Counted from the stretch's first letter, positions 43,169 through 53,100 are shown. The stretch: DNA of 64,000 nucleotides from Neobacillus cucumis (GCF_016107705.1 NZ_JAEHGC010000017.1:1-64000); one strand, 5' to 3'. A program made the numbers and translations. Notes: generated from the sequence alone by a model not told the origin.

Positions 43169-46047
43169 TAATTCGCTTTGTAAACTTTCCCTTTTGTACT
43201 TCTCACAATCGTATTTTTACCGATTTTATTGGAACTGGAATGGCTGGTTAGAGCGATTCCATATTTCCCGCTATCCTTAATCGTATTTCCGGATACATCG
43301 CTGCGAGTAGAATAGGTACTGATAGATACACCGTTTTCCTTTGAATAATAAATCGTATTCTTTTTAATAGCTGCGGAAGAACGATTGTAAACTTGGATCC
43401 CATGTTTTTTAGAATGATCCAGTTTGTTTTGATCCACAACATTCTGTTTTGAATCATATTTCATTAAGATACCAGAACTTCCTGAAGAGTAAATTTTATT
43501 TTTTAAAATTTTATTTCCACTTGCATAGGCCAAGTAAACCCCGTTTGCCTTGCTATATTTAATCGTATTGCTGGAAATAGTATTCGTTTTTACTTGTTTT
43601 GCCTTCGTTCCCACTAACCCAATACCTTTTAAAGAACTGTTGATCGTATTATTCATTATTACATTTTTACCGGAACCGCCACTGACAGCAATGCCATATT
43701 GATTGCTCCTAAGAATGTCATTGTCATCTGCCGTATTTAGGTATGAATTTAAACTAATAGAAATCCCATTTTTCCGACTATCTTTAACAGTGTTTTTATA
43801 TAAATTGCTGTAATTGGAATACGTGCTAATACTGATTCCATTTTCCTTGCTTTTACTAATATTATTTCCATACATTTTAGCAACCGAGTGGTCATAAATT
43901 AAGACTCCGTTTTTGGTGCTTACGGAAATCGTGTTATCCTTAACCGGATTTCCTGTTGAATATTTACTAATTGCAATACCATTTTGTCCTGCATTATTAA
44001 TCTTATTACCTGTCATATAAGCAGCTGAATGATTTGCCACTTGAATCCCTTGCAATTTTGGATAGTTCACTTTATTATTGTTCACTTTAACATTTTGTGA
44101 ATAATTATTGATAGAAATAGCTGATCCACCAGGGGATGTGATGTTATTATCAATTAATACATTACCATTTGCCCGATCCAAGTATATGCCATCCGCCTTA
44201 TTGGAATGGGAACTATCTTGTGTAAGTGTATTCGAGATCATTTGGTTATTCGCCGTTCCATTTAAAAAGATCGCTTTTTCCTGAGAATTGTTAATTTTGT
44301 TATTCTTAATTGTATTATTGTTTGATCTGTCACTAATCCAAACGCCATACCGTCCACTGCTCAGACTTTTAGAGCTGCTTGTAATGGTGTTATTATCTAA
44401 AGTGTTCAAAGATGATTTTGATAAAATCGAAATCCCGCTTTGTCCACTATCCTTGATCACATTTCCTTTTACCATGCTTGAACTCGTGTAGGAGCTAAGA
44501 CTAATTCCGTCTGTTTTGCTTGAATTGATGGTATTATTCAAGACATTAGCGGTGGAGTGATCATTAAGAGTGATCCCATTTTTGCTACTAGAATCAATCG
44601 TATTAAAATCTACCGTATTCCCAGTTGAAGTTTTATTTAGATATAACCCATGTTCACCGGAATTAGCAACGGTATTCTTAGATATTGCGTTATTTTTGGC
44701 ATGTTCTAGATAGATACCATTCGAGGTACTTTTATTGATCTTATTATTTGCGAGCTGTGTGTTCTGAACGGAGGTTTCTGCTGTTCCATATAATCGAATC
44801 CCGTTTTTACCAGAATTAGTGATACTATTATTGGCTAGTATGTTTTGCTCAGAAGCCCTAAATATAGCCATCCCATATTTTTTAGAATTTTTTACTGTGT
44901 TGTCTAGGACAGAGGCATTACTTGTAAAATTTAAAAAGATACCATTCTCATCGCAGTCGCTGATCGTATTGTTCTGGACCGTAACATCTTTAATTGGGTA
45001 ATCAATGGTCCCAGATAATATTATCCCGTTGCCAATTTGGTTTGGGTTTGTATGGACTCTTGTAATTTGATTTCCTGTAATTTTTAGTGAAAACTGGTCT
45101 TCAGTTGTTATGGGAGCAGCGGTATCATTCGGAACATAATTGGCCCCACTATTGACTGATTGAGTGGTAAATTCCACTCCTGAGCCGACATCTTCAAAAA
45201 TATTATCTTTGACTGTAAGACCCTTATAGTTCAGTGCATCAATGGCTTCATCTGTTAAATTTTTAAAAGTGTTACTTTGAATGACGATATTACGGGGATA
45301 AACCCCATTTACCGTGGTATGGCTCCCAACGCCTCTGGAATAGTTTTCGATTGTATTCCCCTGAATAATAATGTTTTCACAAGGGGTATCATCATAGTAT
45401 CCAAACGGGTACGATACATCATTATTGTGCGTAATATCGAGTTGAATGGCTTCCTTTTTCTGATTTTTACTATTATGGAAGTACCCCGATATTTTGCTGT
45501 TCAACACTTGTCCATTTTGAACTCCAACGAACTCGATGGCGTGTGCACCATAGTTGTTAATCACGTTGGTATTCTGAATTGTGATATTGCTGGAATGGCC
45601 AAATTCGAGGTTATCAAACCCTTTATCTCCCATAGGAAATTGCTCCCCATTCCCATCCCAAGTTCCTCCGTCAATTACAATGTTTGTGTTACCTGTAAAA
45701 CCAGGTGCACCCGTAGCATTCCGTAACATCGGACCAAAGGTTTTATTCCTTACGATCACTGCTTTTTCGGATAAAAGTAAATGAGTATTAGAATTGATTT
45801 TGAGAGTTTTAGTGATTAAATAGGTACCGTCCGGGACTACAATGGTCGTTTGTGTACCATCATCTTTATTTGCATCAAGCGCTTCCTGAATTAGGTCGGT
45901 ATCATCTACCTCATCTGATCCATTTGCCCCAAAATCAGCTACATTTAGCGTAACTGTATTTTCTTCCGCAGCAACTTTTCCACCCATGGAAAAAACAATG
46001 CCCAAAACCGCAAGGCATGTGAAAATATGAAAAACAAGAGGACGCAT
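43168..46047 (-). CDS. Secreted right-handed parallel beta-helix protein (~959 aa)
   Basis: A signal peptide (MRPLVFHIFTCLAVLGIVFSMGG, cleaved near AEE) leads into a pectate-lyase-3-type start (LNVADFGANGSDEVDDTDLIQEALDA). More than 30 short rungs follow, of the NxIxxSxxNGIxIxxxS type, about 20-23 residues each, to the C-terminus. Asn/Ser/Gly stacking replaces any obvious catalytic constellation. Families with this fold include NosD-like, polysaccharide lyases and C5-epimerases. I see no LPXTG or other anchor. The start at 46047 is chosen for the signal peptide and GAAAGGAAG upstream. Function unknown; polysaccharide binding or modification is a reasonable guess. Confidence 0.85.
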   Translation of the reverse strand: MRPLVFHIFTCLAVLGIVFSMGGKVAAEENTVTLNVADFGANGSDEVDDTDLIQEALDANKDDGTQTTIVVPDGTYLITKTLKINSNTHLLLSEKAVIVRNKTFGPMLRNATGAPGFTGNTNIVIDGGTWDGNGEQFPMGDKGFDNLEFGHSSNITIQNTNVINNYGAHAIEFVGVQNGQVLNSKISGYFHNSKNQKKEAIQLDITHNNDVSYPFGYYDDTPCENIIIQGNTIENYSRGVGSHTTVNGVYPRNIVIQSNTFKNLTDEAIDALNYKGLTVKDNIFEDVGSGVEFTTQSVNSGANYVPNDTAAPITTEDQFSLKITGNQITRVHTNPNQIGNGIILSGTIDYPIKDVTVQNNTISDCDENGIFLNFTSNASVLDNTVKNSKKYGMAIFRASEQNILANNSITNSGKNGIRLYGTAETSVQNTQLANNKINKSTSNGIYLEHAKNNAISKNTVANSGEHGLYLNKTSTGNTVDFNTIDSSSKNGITLNDHSTANVLNNTINSSKTDGISLSSYTSSSMVKGNVIKDSGQSGISILSKSSLNTLDNNTITSSSKSLSSGRYGVWISDRSNNNTIKNNKINNSQEKAIFLNGTANNQMISNTLTQDSSHSNKADGIYLDRANGNVLIDNNITSPGGSAISINNYSQNVKVNNNKVNYPKLQGIQVANHSAAYMTGNKINNAGQNGIAISKYSTGNPVKDNTISVSTKNGVLIYDHSVAKMYGNNISKSKENGISISTYSNYSNLYKNTVKDSRKNGISISLNSYLNTADDNDILRSNQYGIAVSGGSGKNVIMNNTINSSLKGIGLVGTKAKQVKTNTISSNTIKYSKANGVYLAYASGNKILKNKIYSSGSSGILMKYDSKQNVVDQNKLDHSKKHGIQVYNRSSAAIKKNTIYYSKENGVSISTYSTRSDVSGNTIKDSGKYGIALTSHSSSNKIGKNTIVRSTKGKVYKAN

Positions 46048-46167
46048 TCTGAACTTCCTTTCATAGAAGATATATGTATTCATTTAATAGACTATAAGAA
46101 TCATATCCTACTTTTTTTCTATTTAAAAGTAAAATACTCCTATACTTCCTTAAATTGGTTAACTTCC

Positions 46168-46202
46168 ATAAAAATAAAAGAGATTGGAATCCCAATCTCT
46201 TT
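46168..46202 (-). terminator. Terminator after the LysE gene
   Basis: AAAGAGATTGG and CCAATCTCTTTT stem, then TATTTT on the minus strand. Confidence 0.88.
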
Positions 46203-46204
46203 CA

Positions 46205-46822
46205 CTAGTTTATAAACAATGTCAGCACAAGATAAATGGCCGCCCCCCACATAACCAAGGCTGAAATTTTATTTAATACCAAAATAAAGTTTCCAGATTT
46301 ATCGAGTTTTCCACTTATTCTCCCAAATAGCGAAAGCCCGAAAAACCAAATCCATGAAACCAAAATACACGCAAATGTAAAGAATACTTTTTCTTCCCCA
46401 TGGTAGCTTAATGAACTCGTTCCAATCACACCCATCGTGTCCATAATGGCGTGTGGGTTCAGTAAGGAAACAGATGCGGCAAATAAGATTTGTTTTTTCA
46501 AAGAAAACTTCTTCTCGATCTCTTCCTTTCGATTACCTGGTTTACTAGTCCAGGTGGTCCATCCCATATAAACTAAAAAAACAAAACCTCCGCCAATTAA
46601 AATGGTCTTCATCCATACTGAACCAAGAATAAGTAATGAAACTCCCAAAACAGCCACCAAGATTAAAAAAGTATCACACAAGGAAGCGGTAATGACGGCT
46701 GGTAATACTTTCACAAAACGAGGCTGCAAGACTCCTTGATTAAAAATAAAAACGTTTTGGACACCGAGTGGCAGGATCAGTCCTATTGCAAGTATAAATC
46801 CATGAATAAATGGTTCAAACAT
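46205..46822 (-). CDS. LysE/ArgO-family amino acid exporter
   Basis: The 205-aa protein has six TM segments and starts with the family signature FILAIGLILPLGVQNVFIFNQG, with SLLNPHAIMDTMGVIG in the middle. These are the features of basic amino acid exporters. I choose ATG 46822 over the TTG just before it. It is divergent from a MocR regulator with a 16-bp palindrome between. Confidence 0.9.
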   Translation of the reverse strand: MFEPFIHGFILAIGLILPLGVQNVFIFNQGVLQPRFVKVLPAVITASLCDTFLILVAVLGVSLLILGSVWMKTILIGGGFVFLVYMGWTTWTSKPGNRKEEIEKKFSLKKQILFAASVSLLNPHAIMDTMGVIGTSSLSYHGEEKVFFTFACILVSWIWFFGLSLFGRISGKLDKSGNFILVLNKISALVMWGAAIYLVLTLFIN

Positions 46823-46885
46823 CAAATCTTCTTCCTTTCTTTCTATAACCTAAACCTATTTTAGTTAGAAACGGTGTTCATGTCT

Positions 46886-46927
46886 CCATCCAATTGGATG
46901 GCATCCAACCCAACCAAGTTATATAAT
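46886..46927. promoter_or_regulatory. Candidate MocR operator and promoter
   Basis: CCATCCAATTGGATGG (46886-46901) is a perfect palindrome, and CATCCAA recurs at 46902-46908 as a direct repeat. TATAAT for the MocR gene lies at 46922-46927. Confidence 0.55.
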
Positions 46928-46951
46928 CATGTATAGAAAGGAGCGATACCT

Positions 46952-48403
46952 ATGTTTACAATCGACTGGAAACCAAATAAATCATCATCTGTACCATTAC
47001 ATATACAAATAACAGATTTTATAAAAGAAAAAATATCAAATGGCGAGTGGATGATCGGATTTAAGCTTCCTCCCCAACGTACCTTAGCGAAAACTTTGGA
47101 AGTAAATCGAAGTACAGTGGTAGCGGCTTATGATGAATTAATCGCAGAGGGACTTATTGAAGGAAAAAGTGGGAGCGGAACGAGAGTAGTCAATAACACT
47201 TGGAATCTTTTAGCCACCACTCCTCCCCCAGACTGGAACTCATACGTCAATGTGGGTATTCATCAGCCAAACCTGCCAACGATTAAGGAAATCAATCGAG
47301 CTGAATTCTATCCTAATATCATCCGCTTGGGAACCGGGGAATTATCGCCATCCCTAATACCCACCACACTAATGAAAAAAATTTTTAATCAATTGTCTAG
47401 AAAAGAAATTTCTTATGGTTATGAAGAACCAAAGGGGTTGCTGCCATTAAGGGAACAATTGGCCAGCTATTTAAAAACAATGGGGATTCCAACTTCTCCT
47501 TCTTCTATTTTAATCGTATCAGGTGCTTTGCAGGCCTTACAGCTTATTAGTGTTGGTTTACTGCATAGGGGTTCTACAGTGTTAACCGAAAAGCCTTCCT
47601 ATCTTCATTCATTAAATGTCTTCCAGTCAGCGGGAATGCAGTTAGTTGGAACCCCAATGGATCGGGAAGGTATTGAAACCAAATACATCTCTCAATATAA
47701 AAAACAACATAAAGCAGCTTTACTTTATACCATTCCTTCTTTTCACAATCCAACCGGGACTTTAATGACAGAGGAAAGACGCCATCAATTGTTAGAGATC
47801 TGTCAACAAGAGCGGTTACCATTAATCGAAGATGATGTTTACCGAGAATTATGGCTGGATGAAAAACCTCCGATGCCAATCAAGGCGTTTGACAAAAGTG
47901 GGCTTGTTCTTTATTTGGGAAGTTTATCAAAATCGTTAAGTCCCGGTCTCCGAATTGGTTGGATTGTTGGGCCAGAACCCGTTGTCGAGCATTTAGCAGA
48001 TATTAAAATGCAAACCGATTATGGTTCTAGTTCATTATCTCAGTGGGCAGCTGCGGAGTGGTTTTCTAGCGGACTTTATGCTCATCATCTTAATGATGTA
48101 AGAAAAGAATTGAAAATACGAAGAGATTTCACCCTAACTACTTTGAATAAATATTTTTCTGATCTAGCAGTTTGGGAAAAACCAAAAGGAGGATTTTATA
48201 TATGGATCCGTTTGATCCCATCGATCTCGATCCGAAAATTATTCGAAATGGCACTTTTAGAAGGCATCTTACTGAATCCAGGGAATGTGTATGATCACCA
48301 ATCTGAACAATATCTGCGGATTTCATATTCGTTTGCTTCACTTTCAGATTTAGAAGATGGGCTGCGACGGTTATCCACTATTATAAAAAGATTAATTTCA
48401 TAA
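46952..48403 (+). CDS. MocR-family regulator (GntR HTH + aminotransferase domain)
   Basis: The 483-aa protein has a winged helix (about 15-80; PPQRTLAKTLEVNRSTV) and an aminotransferase-like domain with the PLP lysine at residue 327 (LGSLSKS). It is closely similar in layout to the MocR at 7318-8739 (shared DVRMQTDYGSS / DIKMQTDYGSS segments), so these two look like paralogues. It probably regulates the divergent LysE exporter. Confidence 0.9.
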   Translation: MFTIDWKPNKSSSVPLHIQITDFIKEKISNGEWMIGFKLPPQRTLAKTLEVNRSTVVAAYDELIAEGLIEGKSGSGTRVVNNTWNLLATTPPPDWNSYVNVGIHQPNLPTIKEINRAEFYPNIIRLGTGELSPSLIPTTLMKKIFNQLSRKEISYGYEEPKGLLPLREQLASYLKTMGIPTSPSSILIVSGALQALQLISVGLLHRGSTVLTEKPSYLHSLNVFQSAGMQLVGTPMDREGIETKYISQYKKQHKAALLYTIPSFHNPTGTLMTEERRHQLLEICQQERLPLIEDDVYRELWLDEKPPMPIKAFDKSGLVLYLGSLSKSLSPGLRIGWIVGPEPVVEHLADIKMQTDYGSSSLSQWAAAEWFSSGLYAHHLNDVRKELKIRRDFTLTTLNKYFSDLAVWEKPKGGFYIWIRLIPSISIRKLFEMALLEGILLNPGNVYDHQSEQYLRISYSFASLSDLEDGLRRLSTIIKRLIS

Positions 48404-48437
48404 GTTACTGTTATTTGAAAAGGATGGATAATGAAAG

Positions 48438-48478
48438 GTAAAAAGCCCTATTCTGTTTTTACCAAAATGGGGCTTTAT
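48438..48478 (+). terminator. Possible terminator after the MocR gene
   Basis: AAAGCCC and GGGGCTTT can pair, and GGTAAAAA/TTTTTACC offers an alternative stem in the same place. The remaining bases to 48642 hold part of a GCGACCGTCCCC element and no gene. Confidence 0.4.
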
Positions 48479-48642
48479 CTTATCATCGAAGCAATTAAGA
48501 GGGCGACCGTCCCCTGTTATAAAGGTTTACCATTTAGAAATTGATCGAAGCCTGGAAGTGTAATACTCCATAACAACGCTTCTTTACTGTTCACCAAATT
48601 GTTCTATTCCTTTTCTAAAATCTTTTTTTGCCCAGTTTTCAA

Positions 48643-49707
48643 TTAGGACTTGTTCAAGCTATCCCTGTCAAACGCTTTTGGAGGTGATTCCAACCATCCT
48701 TTATCAATTAAGATATTCAAGCCGTCGTCCACAAATAAGCCAATGTTTACAAGTGTTCTTATATATAACATATTTATATCTCTTCTTGCAGTTACTGCCA
48801 GTGAATTTCCGAACGCCCTTATCTTCATTGCGAACATATCAACTTTATGAAACAGCATTATTTTATCTGAAAAAGGAGGATATGAAGATGTTGTAACCAA
48901 ATGATCCAAGTACGCAGGTGAATCAATTTGTTCAATATGAAGTTTTTCCTTATACTGCTTTACCGCTTTTTCCGTCATGTTCAAACCTCTTTTAAACAAA
49001 GTCTTTATCTTTTCATCCTTCACGATCTGATAGAACCCCAATAATAACGCTTTACTTGTTGTGTTATTCTCAATGTTATCCCAAAGATGAATGATTTCCA
49101 ATGCCTGTAATGGCCGGACATCTCCCATAAAACCAGAACTGTAACTTTGTTTATCAATTTTATCAATTCCTTTTGGAATTGGAATGATCGGAGGTTTTGC
49201 AATGAGCCTTTTTTTCATTAAAACATTATTAATTTGCCCTAAAAGGACGGTAGCACACTGATTACAATATATAAGGAACTCTCTTATATCCTCCCGCATA
49301 ATCAATGGAACTGCTACTGCGTAAAGGCTCATACCTGCCTTAGCAGCATATTTTAAATAATGAGCGTAAAATTCATCTTCGTATAAACGAGGGGCACCGA
49401 GATTTACATCCTCTTTAGTAAATCCTTTTGGTATAGGGAAATTTTCATTGTTAAAAAATCCTTCTATCCTCTCTATGAAATCTCTTGATAAGGCTAAACC
49501 ATTTTCCAATAGCAACCGAATATCTTCATCATCGCAATGTTGAAGAAAATAACCTAGGATTTGAATGGACATACTGTTTCCCATATAGGTAGCCCAAAGC
49601 TTACCTATTTCAAAAGTCGTTAAAGGTTGGTCTTCACCTATTGTATGTAAACTTAAATCTTGTGGTTTCATCACAGTCATTGGATTTAATTCCTTATCCG
49701 TGGCCAT
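48643..49707 (-). CDS. DUF3231 protein
   Basis: The 354-aa protein has two similar helical halves, each with a TxFEIGKLW / LQALEIIHLW-type segment, as in DUF3231 proteins common in spore-forming Bacillaceae. The family is thought to have a ferritin-like or coat-protein-like helical bundle; a spore role is inferred. ATG 49707 has AGGGGAG 7 nt upstream, while the frame extends to 49770. No close functional assignment can be made. Confidence 0.75.
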   Translation of the reverse strand: MATDKELNPMTVMKPQDLSLHTIGEDQPLTTFEIGKLWATYMGNSMSIQILGYFLQHCDDEDIRLLLENGLALSRDFIERIEGFFNNENFPIPKGFTKEDVNLGAPRLYEDEFYAHYLKYAAKAGMSLYAVAVPLIMREDIREFLIYCNQCATVLLGQINNVLMKKRLIAKPPIIPIPKGIDKIDKQSYSSGFMGDVRPLQALEIIHLWDNIENNTTSKALLLGFYQIVKDEKIKTLFKRGLNMTEKAVKQYKEKLHIEQIDSPAYLDHLVTTSSYPPFSDKIMLFHKVDMFAMKIRAFGNSLAVTARRDINMLYIRTLVNIGLFVDDGLNILIDKGWLESPPKAFDRDSLNKS

Positions 49708-49985
49708 AACCAATCTCCCCTCGTCTTTTCGCTTAGGATAACCATTTGAAAATAATTTAATTCCTTCCAAAATTGCTGCATTTTTTTGTTCTACCTATTC
49801 ATCTGCAACATTGGTCAAGAAAATTACCATTATAAGTTAAAGTTCGAATTTGTTTCATGAAGCAATTTTGAAGAGGCTAGGATCACAAAAGAGAAGCAGT
49901 GATAAAAGATAATTTTTACAAAATTCAGATACTGTTATATTATATTTATAAGTGTATATGAATAAAAATACGGGGGAGAATGATC

Positions 49986-50183
49986 GTGAACAAGAGTAAT
50001 AAGGTTGTTAGCTTAAAAATGTATAAAAAAATGAAAAGAAAAAGAAAAAAACCTGAATGGTTTGTAGTAATCCCCTTATTTCTAACGATTGCTTTTGCCT
50101 TATTTGCTTCATATTTTATTACACTGAATGACAACCTGGAAATTCAAACCTTTACGGATACTCATGCATATTTGCGTAAATAA
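49986..50183 (+). CDS. Small membrane protein (65 aa)
   Basis: GTG 49986 has GGGGGAG 7 nt upstream. The protein has a very basic N-terminus (MYKKMKRKRKKPEW), one TM helix (about 25-45) and a short polar tail, so N-in orientation is expected. A TATATT box lies about 45 bp before the start. No family recognised. Confidence 0.65.
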   Translation: MNKSNKVVSLKMYKKMKRKRKKPEWFVVIPLFLTIAFALFASYFITLNDNLEIQTFTDTHAYLRK

Positions 50184-50197
50184 AATTCTATGAATTC

Positions 50198-50236
50198 AAA
50201 AAAGCCGAGAGAACCGTTCCCCCGGCACTACTTTTT
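50198..50236 (-). terminator. Terminator after the glycosyltransferase-LysM gene
   Basis: GCCGGGGGAACGG pairs with CCGTTCTCTCGGC-type sequence, then TTTTTT on the minus strand. The loop words match the GGAACCGTTCC palindrome family. Confidence 0.75.
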
Positions 50237-51400
50237 CTTTATTCTAAGGATTTGACCTGCATATATTTTCTCATTTAAACCAAGATTATTAAGTTCGATC
50301 AATTGCTGAATCGGTACATTATAGATATTTGCAATTCTTGAAAGATGATCACCTGGAGAAACCGTATGCATTTCATAGATTTCTTTTAGAAAATCTGAAA
50401 AATGGATAATATCTCCGATTTCTCTCAGAACACCCCTATTTTCTAATACTTCTAGCATTTCTTTTGCTCTATTTCGATAGGAATGATTTTTGACAGCTAT
50501 TTTACCATTTTCACGAATTTGCTGTCTTTCTATATCATTTTTTAAATAATATTGAATCTTCTCTACTGTTTCTTCAGAGGAGGATACAATAATTAAATCT
50601 TGACCTGGTTTAAATTGTTCACGAACTGCCGACGTATCCGATGTAAATAAAACCCCACCAGAACCAAGAATTTCATATGTGCGCTGAGTAAGTTGTGTTC
50701 GAGAGTTTTGTAATCCAATCACGATTTTAGCAGAACTATAAACTTTATAGGCATCCCTGTAGTCTAAATATCCATGAATCCAATTAATTGGAATTTCCTT
50801 TCCAAAAAACTTACCCATCCTTTCCCAATCCTTTCCCCAAAAATCAACACGTATTCCATGCTGAATCAGGGGCCTTAATAATCTTTTTAAGGATCTCGAA
50901 CGGTACTCATCTGGATTTTCTTCAAGATATTCTGGATAGGCATTCGCTACTACCGCTATGTCACAACGATAGTTATTTAATGGCTGTACTTGAAAATGTA
51001 CACTCTGATGGTACCCGAAATCTAAATGAGCAGCTTTAAAACCCAGCTTCTCGTATACTTCGCATAATGAAGGGGTAACGGTAAAAACAAAATCTGGTCT
51101 AATTGCATTAATAAGGGGTAGGGTAAAATTTTCAGTGTGTAAAGGGTCTTCCGTTGCCCAATAAACGAACGGGATCGTAGTTTTCATAATAGCCTCTCGA
51201 ATCCAGGGCCATTTTTCTTTAGAATGTTCAGGTGTCCATCCAAGAGATATGATTAAATCAGGCTTAAACCAATCTAGCATTTCAGTAATATTTTCCTTAC
51301 TTATAGGCCCAGAAATCATCACCGTATGTCCTTCTTCTCTAAAACCATTTGGTAAACCATAAATCCACATTGGGTGACTTTCTAGAAATAAAATCTTCAA
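50228..51400 (-). CDS. CgeB/YkvP-like glycosyltransferase with C-terminal LysM
   Basis: The 390-aa protein begins [19 protein letters not shown], has a GT-B-like N-terminal half, a glycosyltransferase C-domain with [18 protein letters not shown] (about 250-267), and one LysM domain at about 342-388. B. subtilis YkvP (a spore protein) has the same two-part architecture. A role in spore surface or cortex glycan decoration is inferred. ATG 51400; the gene stands alone. Confidence 0.87.
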   Translation of the reverse strand: MKILFLESHPMWIYGLPNGFREEGHTVMISGPISKENITEMLDWFKPDLIISLGWTPEHSKEKWPWIREAIMKTTIPFVYWATEDPLHTENFTLPLINAIRPDFVFTVTPSLCEVYEKLGFKAAHLDFGYHQSVHFQVQPLNNYRCDIAVVANAYPEYLEENPDEYRSRSLKRLLRPLIQHGIRVDFWGKDWERMGKFFGKEIPINWIHGYLDYRDAYKVYSSAKIVIGLQNSRTQLTQRTYEILGSGGVLFTSDTSAVREQFKPGQDLIIVSSSEETVEKIQYYLKNDIERQQIRENGKIAVKNHSYRNRAKEMLEVLENRGVLREIGDIIHFSDFLKEIYEMHTVSPGDHLSRIANIYNVPIQQLIELNNLGLNEKIYAGQILRIKKK

Positions 51401-51617
51401 AAGCGATCATCCCTTCTCTATTTCCGGTTCATCTATTAATATGTGAATTTCCGATAGCTTGTAACGGTATAAGTCTATGGATTAGAAATTTACACTAGAG
51501 AAACAAGATTCGATTGCTTTTTTCGATAGTACTTTCATTCCCTTAAATTTAAATGTAAATTATTGGATGTTTTAGGGTGAACTAATGAAAAAAGTGTATA
51601 CCAAAGGAGCGAGCAAG

Positions 51618-51746
51618 ATGTTCCAAAAAAATAAAGACAACACAATCATTAAACTCGGACTTGGGACAGCCTTTCTGTCGACGATGTTCAGCTTAATCAT
51701 TGTTCGGTTATTATTGGAGATCAAACATTCAACGGGGAAGGGATAA
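51618..51746 (+). CDS. Small membrane protein (42 aa)
   Basis: ATG 51618 has AAGGAG 8 nt upstream. The 42-aa product has a hydrophobic helix (about 12-33) and ends EIKHSTGKG. An in-frame ATG at 51585 with a weaker site would add 11 residues. No family recognised. Confidence 0.6.
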   Translation: MFQKNKDNTIIKLGLGTAFLSTMFSLIIVRLLLEIKHSTGKG

Positions 51747-51852
51747 ATCCTTTCCTTTTTCATTTTTGGCAAATTTAATTGTCATTACAAAGACACAGAC
51801 TTTTAAAGAAAATTCTATTATTATTGGGGTATAAAAATAGGGATGTGATTTC

Positions 51853-51996
51853 GTGGAGAAAATTTTAGTGATTTTTGAAGGTAAGGAATATACCATTCTT
51901 CATCAATATGCGTCCGGTTATTGTGAAATAGTGGATGAAGGTTCTCCGTTAAATATAAAGCTAGTTCACTTTTCTGAATTAGTTGTGAAACTATAA
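51853..51996 (+). CDS. Small hypothetical protein (47 aa)
   Basis: GTG 51853 opens a 47-codon frame (MEKILVIFEGKEYTILHQY...) with a beta-rich pattern. It is preceded by AGGGATGTGA and followed at once by a strong terminator. No family recognised. Confidence 0.6.
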   Translation: MEKILVIFEGKEYTILHQYASGYCEIVDEGSPLNIKLVHFSELVVKL

Positions 51997-52008
51997 AAAT
52001 TAAGGTGA

Positions 52009-52047
52009 AAGCCCCTTCTCGGTAAAGAAGGGCTTTGTTTTTTTGAG
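52009..52047 (+). terminator. Terminator after the 47-aa gene
   Basis: AAAGCCCCTTCTC pairs with AGAAGGGCTTT, then GTTTTTTT. Confidence 0.9.
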
Positions 52048-52049
52048 AT

Positions 52050-52133
52050 TAAGTGCCTCACCCACTGGCCTTGCATTGTAGTAATTAAATTGAATTAATT
52101 CAAAATTTCGCACTGGGAATCAGGCACTAGCTA
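52050..52133. repeat. GGCACT-type inverted repeat
   Basis: AAGTGCCTCACCCACTGG (from 52051) faces CGCACTGGGAATCAGGCACTAGCTA (52109-52133). The second arm recurs nearly unchanged at 53154-53177. From here to 52357 the sequence is A/T-rich with no gene seen. Confidence 0.6.
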
Positions 52134-52357
52134 TATATTTTTCTATGGCTCTTTTAAAACAGCGAGCCCCCTAAAAGTGGGTTACTAATTCATAAATAAA
52201 CGATTTAAGAAATGAACATTTTAAAAATTTATTTAGTGTTTTAACTACATCATTTACATCCATCTTGTATTGTCCCTTTTCCTTGGGTTAATTTTACAGT
52301 TTATTTACAATTATTAAGAGGAAAATTAATGTTAATATATTAAAGGGAGTAGATTCA

Positions 52358-52786
52358 ATGAGAGATTCATCTATGAAAGAAAAGGTGCTAAAAGTTATTA
52401 CGGAACACAGAACAGGGGTTCTTTCTTCTGTTGAAAATAATAAACCTCATTCCCGGTACATGACATTTTATAATGATAATTTAACATTATATACACCAAC
52501 GAAAAGGGATACGGAGAAAATTGAAGAAATAGTGAAAAATCCTTCCGTATCCGTTTTGTTAGGGTACGAAAAACAAGGCCAAAACGATTCTTATGTTGAA
52601 ATTTCCGGAACATCCATTCTTAATGATTCGCCAAAAGTGAAACAACAATACTGGAACGATTCCTTTGAACAATGGTTTGAGGGCCCTGAAGATCCAAACT
52701 ACGTTTTTCTTGAAATAAAACCTGAAACCGTCCGCATTTTAAACCTAAATGGTGAACCACCACAAGAACTCCATTTAGATAATTGA
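52358..52786 (+). CDS. Pyridoxamine 5'-phosphate oxidase-fold protein (general stress protein 26-like)
   Basis: The 142-aa split-barrel flavin-binding protein has GVLSSVENNKPHSRYMTFYND and LYTPTKRDTEKIEEIVKNPSVSVLLGY, as in the YdaG/general stress protein 26 family. ATG 52358 has GGGAG 8 nt upstream. I see no convincing sigma-B promoter. Ligand (FMN or heme) and activity are unknown. Confidence 0.87.
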   Translation: MRDSSMKEKVLKVITEHRTGVLSSVENNKPHSRYMTFYNDNLTLYTPTKRDTEKIEEIVKNPSVSVLLGYEKQGQNDSYVEISGTSILNDSPKVKQQYWNDSFEQWFEGPEDPNYVFLEIKPETVRILNLNGEPPQELHLDN

Positions 52787-52806
52787 GAAACTCAAATGCA
52801 AACAAT

Positions 52807-52832
52807 TGCACCGTATTTTCGGTGCTTTTTCT
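52807..52832 (+). terminator. Terminator after the stress-protein gene
   Basis: GCACCG and CGGTGC with a 6-nt loop, then TTTTT. Confidence 0.85.
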
Positions 52833-52884
52833 ATTTTTAAAGACTCTGTTATTATTCATTGTTGATTTTCGTGTAGGTATCAGA

Positions 52885-53100
52885 ATTCACAGGCGGAGAA
52901 ATTCCGGCTAATTTATTTAGAGGAGCTAAAGAAGCAGATATAAGCGGAAATATTCCGATTATCTGCTCTAAATAAGACAAAATCCAAGGATTTGGATCAT
53001 ATAAACGGAAAAACTTCCTTTTATTTTTAAGGAAAAATGGGTATTTCCGATTTTAAACGGAATTTTACCGTTTATTTTTTAAACACAGTAAAATCAACAT
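52885..53100. repeat. AGCGGA / TTCCG hairpin repeats, second cluster
   Basis: GGCGGAGAAATTCCGGC, ATAAGCGGAAATATTCCGATTAT, ATAAACGGAAAAACTTCC and AAACGGAATTTTACCGTTT stand in a row. They resemble the cluster at 34.1 kb and, more weakly, the repeats at 1-153. No gene is seen in 52787-53178. Confidence 0.65.

Noticed and set aside
45277..45726. 149-codon plus-strand frame inside the beta-helix gene
   Set aside because: Shadow of the repetitive Asn/Ile-rich coding strand; no start signals.
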